Assembly: GCF_000002425.4 (NCBI RefSeq) | Contig: NC_037258.1 | Span: forward strand, 18,904,704-18,968,703 | DNA length: 64,000 bases | Direction: 5' to 3' | Source of the DNA: Physcomitrium patens | Taxonomy: Eukaryota > Streptophyta > Bryopsida > Funariales > Funariaceae | Part shown: positions 1 to 10,935 of the stretch, piece after piece | How positions within the stretch are numbered: position 1 is the first letter of the stretch | Layout of the letters: every line of letters begins with the position of its first letter | Program-made: the position numbers and the translations under genes | Notes under the pieces: generated by a model | Seen by the model: the letters and a program-made list of their open reading frames with translations, nothing else | Told to the model about the DNA's origin: nothing | Database searches by the model: none

Positions 1-189
1 ATAAAAATAGTACTTTTTATAGTTAGATTAATATTAACTTAAATTTTATTATTATATATTACACATCATAGTGGTATTATGTTTTCTATTTTGTGAAAGA
101 TCAACATGTAAAAATTATTAAATTTAGGTTTAATATATTATATTATTATCTTTGTATGATACAAGTTTAAAATGTAAAAAAATCGGATC

Positions 190-1700
190 TATTATGGATA
201 CAATTGGACGAATTGCAACCTTCAATTTCTCATCTTCAAAAATTAGAGGTGCTTATTGTCTCAAATTATAAGATAAAGATTTTACTCAAATCTTTGAACC
301 ATCAAAATGAACTTTTTAAATTATTTTTAAATAGAGAATTGATAAAAGAAATACTAAGATCTATTGGACAATTGAAAAACTTATGAATGCTATATTTATC
401 AAATTACAAGCATTTGAAATTTATGGTAGAATCAATAATAAATCTTGACAAGCTTTAAGTATTATGAATAAAATATTGGCTATGTCTCATTATACAACCA
501 ACTTCATTCAAATTTTTTTTAGAATTACAAAAACTTTATTTATCAAATCAAAATTTTGAAGAATTGCCGAAATCCATTTTTTAATTACAAAAACTCAACT
601 TATATAAATACTCAAGCTTGGAAAGCTTATTTAAAGCTGTTGGAACTTTGATTAATTTGGATACTTTAGACTTCGAAAAATATATAGCTTTAACAATATT
701 ATTAGATTCATTGAAAAAATTGAAACAACTTCACCAATTTATACTTCATCATTATTCATTTTTTGTGGGTCTTCTAGATTTTGTAGAGAATTTGGGTGAA
801 CTTGAAGAATTGAGCCTCAAAGGGTATATAAGCTTTGCAAATATACCTAAGTTTATTGGAATTAAGATTAATCTTTCAATATTTCAAATTTTTCAATCTT
901 TCAATTTTAAAAATTGCTCTAATATCACTAAAGCAATAGAATTCCTTAGATAAGTGAAGAGACTTAAAATGTTCAATCTCAAAAGATATCTTAGTCTATA
1001 GTTTTTATTTGATTCTTTAGGAAATATTGATGGCTTGATATCTTTGGAGTTTGATGAATGTAAGAGCCTCATAAGCTTATCTATTTCAATTAAATAACTA
1101 ACAACTTTCAAGGGTTGAGTCACAAAATCTTCTTTATACCTAAAGATCATATTAGAAACCTTGGAAAAATTGATAGAGATTTTGAAGTTAGATTTCAAAG
1201 AATGCCTAAACTTCATAAATCCATTAGAGTCAATTGGACAATTAAAAAATCAAAAAAATTAAATCTTAGTAGAAGTACAAATCTTAAATCTTTGCCTTAA
1301 TTATTATTCAATTTGAACTAACTATCATCTTTTGAAATTGATAGGTGTTGTAATTTTATCCTATTACCAAGTTTATTTAGAAGTTTGACTAAAATAAAAA
1401 TATTTAATGTTAAAAGATGTTCATCATTAATAGTTCTATCCAATTATTTAGAATATTTTAGTAGATTGAAAAAACTCAAATTGTATAAGTCTGTCTCTCT
1501 TATAATTTCACTTTAAACAATTAGAAGTTTAAACGACCTTATATTTTATATACTTTAGAAATGTATCAAAATATGGTTTTTGCTTAACATTTTTAGCAAC
1601 TTGTAAAGACTATTCAAGTAAAAAATATGAAGATGTGTTGTAATCTTACAAAGTTATCTAAAATATTTGAAAAGCTTATAGGTTGTAAAAAATTGTATAA
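190..1700 (+). pseudogene. Decayed leucine-rich-repeat gene (plant resistance-type LRR)
   Basis: Plus-strand translation gives repeated units of about 24 residues with leucines spaced as in plant NB-LRR proteins, for example LRSIGQLKNL near 355-385 and LGELEELSLKGY near 793-828. Several 'SIGxLxxLxxLxL'-type units occur between 190 and 1300. Stop codons and frame changes break the frame every 50-110 codons, so this is a relic and not a working gene. No NB-ARC or TIR domain is visible, so only the LRR half is supported. A related scrap lies near 4055-4230. The family call is fairly safe. Which receptor class it came from is not. Confidence 0.6.
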
Positions 1701-3364
1701 TTGTGATTTTAAAAAAAATAAATTTTAAAGCGAAGCTATCTCATTGACTCAGTTTTTGACCATTTCTTTGGAGATTATTTCAAAACTTATCAAAACTTGT
1801 TAAAAAATTATGAAACTTGAAATATTTCATTCCATATTATATATCATTTAAGATCTATTTTCATTATCATTGTAAAAGTTTAACATCTATATGTATTAAA
1901 AATAAATGAAATGTAACAAATTATAGAAGATATTGATCTAAATGGTTTTTGGAGATTCTTGATAGAATCAAAGGCATGAGACCTCATTGCATGTCATACA
2001 TAATTGACATATTGTAATCTGAGCCATTTTTACATCTAAAATCTATTGATTTGGAGAAATATGTGATGTTGAATAATAACTATAAAAATATTTATATTTA
2101 TATTTTTCAATAAAATAAGTCTTTTTCTAAAATTTGACATACTAAAGTTGTTGGTTTATAACGGCTTCTATCCAACATATAGATTTGGATCACAATTTTT
2201 TCTTTATTTATTTGATCTTCAATGAATTCTTTCTGAATTTTAACAATATATTTTAAAATATGCATTATAATTATTGAGCTGGACCTAGTCAAATTTCATC
2301 TCTACCCTATCTCATCTCTACACCATAGCCACATAGTTCCATTTCTACCTCCTATTTTGATGTACTATCTCTATCATTTTTGTATTAAGAAACAAAACTA
2401 TACTTATATAATATATTTAGTAGATATTAATTTATTAATTATTTATTATAAATATATTTAAATTTTAATGTGAAACAAAAAAATAATAATTAAATTTAAA
2501 GTTTTTAAATTTAAAATAAAAATATTCATAATAAATTATAATATTAAGTTTGCAGTAATTTAATCTTATTTAAATCATAGTATAAATATTTTATAGGTGA
2601 ATAACAATAAAAGCCCTTCAAACTTAAAAGGGAGGTGGAATGGAAATGGACTTAGGATAAAGAGAGGAGATAAGAAGAGCTTGATCTAGGAATGGGGTTG
2701 AAGATAAGAGACTGATATAAAATAAATCATTCAATGTTAAGAAAGGGTGTGGTTTTAATAAAATTAATTTATGGTTTTAACAAATTCTTATAATAATAAT
2801 AATAATAAAATTATAATAGTCATTATCAGTTACAAAGAAGCTAAAAAGTCTTGAACTAAGATTAGAACATAAAATAGGTGTTTTCAAAACTAATGATTGT
2901 CTTAATCTTGACTTAATATACTAGCTATGAAAAAAACCTTTTCAAAGCTTTTTAAAGACTATAAGGCTTATAGAATAAGAATCAAATTGTAAGTTGTTTC
3001 CTACATGATTTCTTAAAAGTACAAAATTTATTGGATGAATTTCAATAGTTATGTGGCATACTTATAAAAGTCCAAATATCTAATTTATATCTAATAAACT
3101 TTCTTAAAGTTTTTTCAAGAATATATTTTATATCTAATATGTTTCTACCTACTTCTATTTATTTATATTTAATTCAACAATATAAATATCTATGAAAAAG
3201 ATTATTATTTTGATAAGATTTTTTATTTTTTATTTTTATTTTTAATATTCTATATTTTAATTCTTTGATTTTTATTTATTTATTCTTATTTCTTATCTTT
3301 TATTTTTTCTTTGTTTTTGATTTTTTTAGTCTCTAATAGTAAGTTTTAAATTTAATGGATAAGT
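1701..3364. other. AT-rich spacer, no gene seen
   Basis: Very AT-rich sequence with long T-rich runs, notably about 3200-3330. I see no coding region, RNA gene or clear repeat. Short open frames here look like chance. Confidence 0.5.
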
Positions 3365-3600
3365 TGTCAAGAATAAGAACTTGATGAAGGTAAATAAAAA
3401 AGTGAGATTTTTTTTCAAAAAAAATGACAAAATAGAAATAAATAAACATGTATATATACATATTCAAGAAGAAATTAGAATAGCTATTGCCAAAATACAA
3501 GAAAACTAGAGACCCTTGAAACTAAACTAGAAGTAAAAAAGAAGTTGACAAGAATAAAAAAAGCTTCACTCTATCATCCATATAATTATTAAAGTAAATG
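3365..3600 (-). repeat. Partial LTR of the chromodomain Ty3 family, inverted
   Basis: Read on the minus strand this matches the end of the LTRs found at 17.0, 19.1, 33.2, 47.4 and 53.2 kb. It has the same block around 'TTGGCAATAGC' followed by the CTCACTT-like stretch, and ends in a TTGACA-type terminus at 3365. Only the terminal part is recognisable. The other LTR end and any internal region are not visible, so it is a truncated solo fragment in the opposite direction to the other copies. Confidence 0.55.
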
Positions 3601-4054
3601 TATATATCTATGACACAAAGCAAAAGCAAAGAGGAATACATTAAAATCAAATGATAAGAGATATTACTTGTAAGAAAGCCAAATGATAAGAGATGTTGTT
3701 TATAAGAAATAAAAGAAATAATACAAAGGGTGGTAGCCAAAAAATCTTTAGAAAATTAATCTTTCTATCCATATTTTTACTATTTTCAATCATTTGGTAG
3801 TACTTGAAAAATCTAGTATCTTTAGCTTAATTCATTTAGTGCCTATGAGTATGATGTGGTTGTTGCAAACAACTAGTTTTGACTAGTAGTTGTTATAAAA
3901 TAAAACACCTTTAAATCAAGGTGGATGTATTTGGTGAAAGAAAATTGCTAGCTATTTTTTGTTATATAAAATTATTACTAAGGAGATTGGTTGGTTTGAA
4001 ACAACTTATGATATATTTATTGATCAAATTCAAGCAATATAAGTGTCAGATTAG

Positions 4055-4236
4055 AAACATGGAACTAGTTGGCCAAAGATGAGGGTGCTAGACCTTTCAA
4101 ACACTCCTTGATTGATAGGTGGAAATAATAAATGTATGGAATGGAAGCATTAATTCTCAAACTTGATTGACGATGCTAAATGGTAGCCACTTGATTCCAT
4201 GCTACCACCTATTCCATGATAACTAACTTCCAAATG
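4055..4236 (+). pseudogene. LRR-gene scrap next to the copia insertion
   Basis: The plus strand reads MRVLDLSNTP followed by a stop, typical of the start of an LRR stretch in plant NB-LRR proteins, and then a short open piece rich in P and L. It is broken by stops. It abuts the copia element at 4237, and the reading continues for about ten codons beyond the element at 10168, so the copia element probably inserted into this relic. It may belong to the same old gene as 190-1700. Confidence 0.4.
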
Positions 4237-4508
4237 TCTTGAAAATGTTTAGAAAGATTTAAGAGTAATAGTAAGTAATATACACACATAAGAGTAGTAG
4301 TAAGTCATACACACAAGAGGGTTTCTAAGGAGAGAGAGCTTCACACATAAAATTCTATTGATCTGGTTGTGTCTAGTATACAAGAAGAGAAAAGAGGAGA
4401 GGATAAATAGTAATTTTCTATTAGACTCTAAATACTATAGTTATAGTATTTATTGTAGTCTATAGTAAATATTATGGAGAGTGCCGGCTATATTTAATGA
4501 TCTCAACA
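4237..4508 (-). repeat. copia 3' LTR (gene-distal)
   Basis: It is 272 bp and differs from the partner LTR at about 24 positions by eye. It starts TCTTGAAA where the partner has TGTTGAGA, so the first terminal dinucleotide is mutated. Most of the transition differences are C or G in the partner and T or A here. Confidence 0.9.
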
Positions 4509-4639
4509 CTCCTCGTCGCTCATCATAATATTTACATAATATAAAATTTGTATAGAATTATGATCTATACTTTTCTGTGATCTTACAAAATCAACAATTA
4601 TTGTTTTATTAAAACCTTATCTAGAAAAATCTTATTTTT

Positions 4640-6690
4640 TTTAAGGACAAAATTATAGATGAAGGAAAAAGAGTGCAATATCATTCTCTTTAATTATTTA
4701 AAGAGCTCATTAACTTTCTTATTCAAGAAAAGCAAGTCGCCACATATCAATGCGATAAGTAAGTCAATGATGGTTGTACAATGGAAGAGCTTTGGTGAAG
4801 AGATTAGCAAGGTTATTTGTAGATTCAATTTTCTTAATTATAAGTGCTTGATCAATAATCAAGTCATGGATATAACTAAAATAATTTGCATCAATATGCT
4901 TTGTCATGTTGCCTTTAATTAAACCAACTTATATTTGTGTTATACAAGCACTATTATTTTCATGCAAGATAGTTGGAGAATCATCATATGAAAATCCACA
5001 GGTTGTTTGAATGAATTCATCAATTGATTACAACCAAATACATTCTTGAGATACTTCATGTAAGGCAATAATTTCTGCATGGTTGGATGAAGTTGCAGTT
5101 ATTGTTTGTTTCACTGATTTCTATGATATTGCATCTCTATGTCTTAAAAATACATATCTTGTTTAAGATTTAGCTATTGTAGTATCAGATTTATATCTTG
5201 CATTACAATATCCAACCAATTTTGGATTTGCAGATTGTGTGTAGTATAATCTGAAGTCTTCAGTACCTTTTAAATAACATAATAAATATTTGATGTTATT
5301 CCAATGTCGTAGTATTCGACGTGCACTATGTCTTGTAAGAACACTAATTACAAATGCAATATCTAGTCTTGTAGATGTAGCTAAATATAAAAGTGCTCCA
5401 ACCACTACGAGGTATGGATATTGATCTCCCAATATTTCTTCCTCCTCTTTGCATGGATAGTATAGATCATGACCATCACAACCACGTCTAATCATTGGTA
5501 TGGACAATGGATAAGCATCAATCATATTAAATCTTTACAAGATTCGTCTAATATTTATTAGTTGGTAGATAAAAATGTTACCATTTGTTAGATGCATAAT
5601 CTGAAGATCAATGCAGAAAGTTATTTTTCCTACCATTTTTATCTCAAATTCACGCATAAGTAGGTTAATAGCTGTAATACATGCAGATGTAGTGCCTACT
5701 AGGTTAAGATCATCAACACATACAACGATGATCACAAAACTAGTTTTATCTCGTTTGATAAACAAACAAGGGATTAGTGGATCACTTATAAAATTATTTG
5801 TAATTAAATAATCTTGAAGACATTGATACTACATGCGTCCAGATTGTTTTAAACCATACAAGGTATTACATAATTTAATACCATGATATTGTCTTGGAGC
5901 AGATCCATTTGGAGTTCCTGTTTCTAAGCCAGTTGGAATTTTCATATAAATATTTGCATCAAGAGAACCATATAGATATGTAATTACTACATCTATCATA
6001 TACATTTCAAGGGTGGCATGAATTGTCATTCAAATAATATATCGAAATATAATTGAATCCATGACTGGAGAATATGTAGATTCATAATCAATGCTAAATC
6101 GTTGAGTAAATCCTTGAGCAACAAGATGAGCTTTATAGCAGGTTATTTGACCTTGAGCATCTCGCTTGTATATTAATACCATCTTATATTCCATAGGGCG
6201 AGATGTAAGAGTATCTAAAATTGGACCAAAGACTTTCCTCTTATGCAAAGAGGTATAATCCTCCTCGATAGTAGTTTTTTAATTTGACCAATTAGAGTGA
6301 CACATTGCCTCTTCAATGGTTTGAGGTTCATGATTGTCTTTCTTATAAGAAAGAGCTTCTATAATCATATATGCAAATGATTCATCTACTGTAATAGATG
6401 GTTTGTCCCAAATATCATTTGTAGCACAATATAGAATAAATAATTCTTTACTCAACTTGTTCTTATTCTTTCCAATTCCAAGATTATTTTTCATAGGAAT
6501 TGAAGGTACATTATGCATGGATATATCATCATGAATTGGTAGTCCCGCAGAATGAGTGGCAATTTCTTGAGAAATAAAACCAAGCTTAGTCAATTTTATA
6601 GCTTTCTTCTTATGCGGTTGCTTATCTGGTCGATAAGTTATTTTAATTGTTGTTGTTATATCTTGAAGTATTATAGTCAATGGCACTACA
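4640..6690 (-). pseudogene. copia reverse transcriptase and RNase H, broken
   Basis: In minus-strand order: a linker ending in an EAMCHSNW-type motif (about 6290); the RT start with the KMVLIYKRDAQG segment (about 6180); the segment DVVITYLYGSLDANIYMKIP (about 5940-6000); LYGLKQSGRM (about 5830-5860), usual copia landmarks; the catalytic box as CVDDLNLVGT (about 5690-5720), where Tyr of the usual YVDD is Cys; the RNase H start with LVVVGALLYLATSTRLDIAF (about 5370-5430); and the RNase H end with TKHIDANYF (about 4870-4900) and NLANLFTKALP (about 4740-4780). Stops interrupt at least five places, so no full enzyme is made. Confidence 0.85.
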
Positions 6691-8330
6691 ATCTAAGCAG
6701 GTGGATTCTGAGCCTCATTAATAAGAACTCTTGTAATTCTAGGTGCATCATTGAAGCCATCAGGTGTTTCATCTATAATTCGTTTTAGATGTAAAATCTA
6801 AGCAACTTCAATTTTTACCAAAGATGTCCTAGGATCGGGATTCATTGTAAACATTTTTAGTACTTCAAATATGAGTACTTTATTTCTTTGTTGATTGAAT
6901 ATTCCTCCTTGAAGAGATGGAAATATATTTTGTTCAAAATGGCAATTTTACAAACGTGCATGTAATAATTTGCTAGTTGATGGATCAACAATACAAATAA
7001 TACTTGGAGAATCAAAACCAACATATATGCCTTTCTGTCGATGAGTTCCAATGGTACGCCATTGAGGTTTTGGTACTTGAATCCAAGCACAACAATCAAA
7101 TACTTGTAAGTGAGATATATTTGAAACACGACCCAAAATAAGCTCATGTAGTCAAATAATTTCAAGAAAAGAAGGGTGGAGGCATATTAATGCTGCAGCA
7201 TGTAAAATTGCATGACCCCACATAGATGCAAGTAAATTTGTCTGAAGGAGGAGTGGCCAAGTAATGAGTTGTATATGCTTTATAAATGACTCTACAAGTC
7301 TATTTTGAGCATATTCATATGGAACACAATATGTCAACTCAATTCATGTTGCAGTACAATAGTCTTCAAAAGACTTTGATGTGAATTCTTTTGCATTATC
7401 TATACGCAATGTTTTTATAGGATAATTAGGAAAATGTGCCCGAAAATGAATAAGCATAGATATAAGTTTGGCAAACACCATGTTTCGAGTTGATAAGAAT
7501 GAAACATGTGATTGTTTATTTAATGCATCAACAAGGACCAAAAAATAACAAAATGGTCCCAATATTTGATTAATAGGACTACAAATATCACTATGCAATC
7601 TTTTAAGTATTGGTGGTAATTCTTGTGGAAGTTTCTAAATTAAAGGCTGAGTAATCATTTTACCTTACACGCATGCACGACATAATTCCATAGAGTCTAC
7701 ATCCACAAGCTTTAAATTAAGCCCAGTTATACATAAAATGATCTTTCTAAATAATGTGGATCCTAGATGTTTCAATCGTCTTTGCTAGAGAGAAACACGA
7801 TTCTTTGTGATAGATGATGTAAAATTAAATAAAATAGGAGGTCGAATCATAATTCGGTATAAACCATTTTCTGTAGCAAAAGCTTTTTCAACAACTTTAT
7901 GTTTCTTCGCAAAAACCAAAACCTCTTTTCTATTTAAAATGGCGGTATAGAGGTAATAACCATTAATATGTACATGTTAGTAGCTGATCAGACTCCGAGG
8001 TACTCAGGGTGTAAACATTGCATGTTTATATTTTATGATAGAATCCGTAGGTAATTTTATCATTGTTATGCCCTCTTGGAAATAAAATGCATTTGCTCCA
8101 GCCATGGTCATCATATTTTTAGTTTGCCAAGTTGAAGATTTTTTAATAAAAAATTATCTATCTTGTAAGATAGTATGTGTTGTTGCAGAATCAATGAACG
8201 CATCATTTGATTCATCATTAGAGATTTTATCATTCATATAAGCTTCTAAGTCATCAACACTAATTGAATCTATCGATGCATCCATGGTATGAACTTCACA
8301 AGCCTCAGCTTGTAGTTTCTTATTTTATTG
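6691..8330 (-). pseudogene. copia protease and integrase, broken
   Basis: The protease site is read as FIDSATTHTILQD around 8160-8205, with DSA where DSG is usual. The integrase core shows HSDICSPINQILGPFCYFLVLVDA (split here as HSDICSPI at about 7580-7600 and YFLVLVDA near 7525-7545), the second Asp in LRIDNAKEF (about 7385-7410), and the Glu region LVESFIKHIQ (about 7280-7310) followed by WGHAILHAAALI. A C-terminal piece with KGIYVGFDSPSII lies at about 7000-7040. The catalytic D-D-E residues are still present but the frame is broken by stops and shifts. Confidence 0.82.
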
Positions 8331-8339
8331 GAATATTTT

Positions 8340-9288
8340 AATAAAATATTTTGAAGTATGGCATGCATGTGCTAAATGTCCAATCATTCCATATTTAGGG
8401 TAAGAATGCATCTTTGATTTTTATTTTCTACTATAATTAATAGTAGAATGTTTATTCTTTCCATACGGGTAGAAATAGTCATGACTATGACTACCTTGAT
8501 ACTTATAAGCACGTTTTCCATGTTTATATAATTTTTTCTTAGATTTTAAAATATTAAGTGCATGAGATTCTGGAACTATAGTTTCAATAGGATGAGCTTC
8601 CACATTGCGCAAGAGTAGCTCATTTTACTTCTCCATAAGAAGTAGATAGGACATGAGATCAGAATGACTGAAATTTCATGTTCTTATATTATTGTGCAAG
8701 CACAGTAGATACAAGAGGAAATGTAGAGAGAGTTTTCTCAATCATTTCTTCTTCAGAGATACTTTGTCAATATAATTATAATTGTGAGACAATACTATAC
8801 ATTTTACTATTGAAAGCATTTAAATTTGAAAAATCCAAGACACGTAAATGTGTCTAATTATGACATGCACTTGGAATGAAAATGGTCTTTTGATGATCAA
8901 ACCTAGATTTAAGATTCTTCCAAAGTTCTATAGGATCTTCTATTTCCAAGTATTAATGTTGTAATGCAGGTACAAGATGACGACGAAGGAGAAGAAGTAC
9001 TTTCCAACGAATAGCAAGAGGAATAGAAATACTTATTGTAGAAGATTCTTCAAACATAATGGCATCCAAGAGTTGTTTTGTAAATAAATTTGTTTTTGCC
9101 ATTTTTGTCCATAATAGATAATTATTTCTATCCACAGTCAATGGTGGAAATAAAAGAGGTTGAAAATGTTGGGATGCACTGGTAATAGTTGGAACCATAG
9201 TAAAAGTAGTTGAAGATGTTGAAGCACTCGTTATAAATAAATCTATAAAGCAAAAGACAAAATCAAGTAAAAAAGTTAGATAAAACAT
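8340..9288 (-). pseudogene. copia gag-like region, broken
   Basis: The minus strand from about 9210 reads LTVDRNNYLLWTKMAKTNL, the usual N-terminal motif of copia gag proteins (UBN2-like), then stretches of gag helix. Near 8350-8400 the zinc knuckle is still visible as GHLAHAC, but both leading Cys positions have become Tyr (YPKYG), consistent with G-to-A change. Stops break the frame in the middle. It supplied the capsid of the element and is now non-coding. Confidence 0.75.
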
Positions 9289-9393
9289 ACCTTAAAACAT
9301 AAAGTCAAATAAAATGATAAACTTGAACTTCAAAAATAAAAATATAATTTTTTATTTTTATTTTTTTATTTTTTTTATAGAAGAGAATATGGA

Positions 9394-9895
9394 TTAAGGC
9401 AGCAAGCAACAGCAATAGGGCAGCAAGGTGGCAGCGGCGACAAGGTGCTGGGGTGAGCGACAGTGGCAGCGGCGGCAGGGTAGCAGCGGTAGCATCAGTG
9501 GCGACAGCATCAGCGTCAACGACGATTGGGTGGGCAATAGGATGTCAGTGGCGGCAGTGGCAGCAACAGGTTTGATGGCGGTTTGGCGGTAGCTCGGCGA
9601 TAGTTTGGCGATAGTTTGGTGGCGATTCAACGGCAGCTTGGCAGTTGTTTGGCGGTAAGCACAGGGCACACTAGGGAGCAAGCTGGGGTGAAGCTCAGCT
9701 GGATCAAGTATTCTAAGGAAGCAGGACAAAGAGCAGAACAAGTACTCTAAGCAAGCAACTAATGTGTGAGGGGCCAGCAAAAAGAATAGCAAGATCATGA
9801 GGCAGACACTCAACAAGAGTAGCAACAGGTTTGAAGAGTCAAGACTAGAGCAAAAAAATTGTGATAGTGTGTAGAAGAGAGTCGTGCTGATAATG
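9394..9895 (-). other. copia leader with a GC-rich low-complexity block
   Basis: This lies between the 5' LTR and gag. About 9400-9670 is rich in GGC/CAG triplets and in short direct repeats such as 'GGCGATAGTTT', unlike the AT-rich rest of the element. A minus-strand frame of 184 codons crosses it and enters the LTR, but its content is Leu/Ser/Pro/Ala-rich low complexity with no recognisable domain. I treat it as leader sequence, possibly captured DNA, not as a proven gene. Confidence 0.5.
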
Positions 9896-10167
9896 TGTTG
9901 AGAATGTTTAGACAGATATAAGAGTAATAGTAAGTAATACACACACATAAGAGTAGTAGTAAGTCATACACACAAGAGGGTTTCTAAGGAGAGAGAGCTT
10001 CATACATAAAATTCTATTGATTTGGTTGTGTCTCATATACAAGAAGAGAAAAGGGGAGAGGATAAACAATACTTCTCTACTAGACTCTAAATACTGTAGC
10101 TACAGTATTTACTGTAGCCTACAGTAAATATTATGGAGAGAGCCGGCTACATTTAACGATCTCAACA
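9896..10167 (-). repeat. copia 5' LTR (gene-proximal)
   Basis: It is 272 bp with intact TGTTGAGA / TCTCAACA ends. It contains a perfect 22-bp palindrome (10089-10110) directly followed by a 12-bp inverted repeat with a 1-base loop (10106-10130). The element is transcribed away from the CWF19-like gene, whose start codon is about 770 bp to the right. Confidence 0.92.
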
Positions 10168-10935
10168 AAATGCTTGAACCAAAACGACAACAAATTGATA
10201 TTTAAATAAAGAAAGCCCGCTGTTCCACCCTACCCGCTGCCCGCATTCTACCAGGGGCAGCGGACAGGCAGCGAGGGTCGAGTGGACTGAGCCCCGCGGA
10301 TGATAATCCGCTGGACGACATTTATCAGATGAAGCCCTTAAGCGGATTTACGTCGTCAGTTAGTAAAATTCATCCGACGATTCTGAAAATTCATCCACAA
10401 GCCTCATGCAATCGTCTCTTTTTTAAAGCTCTCGGCAACAAATTTCTAGGTCTGACTTGCAGAGGTGTGCAGGTTTCCAAGCAGTCGTTTGGAATTGAAA
10501 ATAAGGTGTGCAATTGTGTAATTGCGAGCTTGAGAAAGCACTCTTTTGACGATTTGGACCTACGTCAGTTTAGTTTCACTTGATTCACTCTCTTGACGCT
10601 GCTTACGAGCTCGTTGTTGTTGAAGCGAACGGCCACGTTTTCTCTTCGAAGAGCTTTTCAGGTAACGTCGTAATCTTACTTTCAGCGTGCTACGCACGCT
10701 TCATGCCGCTCTATGTTGTGAAGTAACGGAGACAGGGAGTGTATTAGTCAAGTGTGCTGTGCGTTCAGAGGGATTCTTCTGCCGTGGATGATGTCATGTG
10801 GAGTGATGGCTCGTGTCTCGAGCAGGTTTCTTGTTCCTGGAGTAGAGAGTTGGTGAGCGGGCAGAAGGGCCGTTTTTGGGAGTTTAGGAATTGAGCGATT
10901 GTTGTGGAATTTTTTGAGAAGGCGTTTATGTAGCC
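10168..10935 (+). promoter_or_regulatory. Promoter / 5' UTR region of the CWF19-like gene
   Basis: Base composition changes sharply to GC- and CpG-rich just after the copia element and stays so up to the start codon at 10936. No strong TATA box is obvious. A possible 5' UTR splice donor (CAGGTAACG) is seen near 10660, so the 5' UTR may be spliced, but I cannot place the transcription start. The region is bounded on the left by a transposon only about 770 bp from the ATG. Confidence 0.5.

Larger units (their letters stand above)
4237..10167 (-). mobile_element. Complete but inactive Ty1/copia LTR retrotransposon
   Basis: Both ends carry a 272-bp LTR (4237-4508 and 9896-10167) that align without gaps. 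The gene-side LTR starts TGTTGAGA and ends TCTCAACA. The 5-bp target duplication AAATG is at 4232-4236 and 10168-10172. The internal order on the minus strand is gag, protease, integrase, reverse transcriptase, RNase H, which is the copia order. A candidate primer-binding site, TTATCAGCACGA, follows the 5' LTR at about 9882-9893, and a short purine-rich tract (GACGAGGAG) precedes the 3' LTR at 4509. Stops and frame changes throughout show it cannot encode its own proteins. The integrase and RT wording is reminiscent of the Oryco/Ivana type, but I am not certain of that lineage. Confidence 0.93.

Noticed and set aside
9394-9948. 184-codon minus-strand frame in the copia leader
   Set aside because: Low-complexity translation of a triplet-rich block that runs into the LTR. 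No gag or other motif.
10329-10583. Plus-strand open frame of 84 codons upstream of the CWF19-like gene
   Set aside because: No family match by eye. It lies in the GC-rich promoter / 5' UTR region and its frame does not join the gene.
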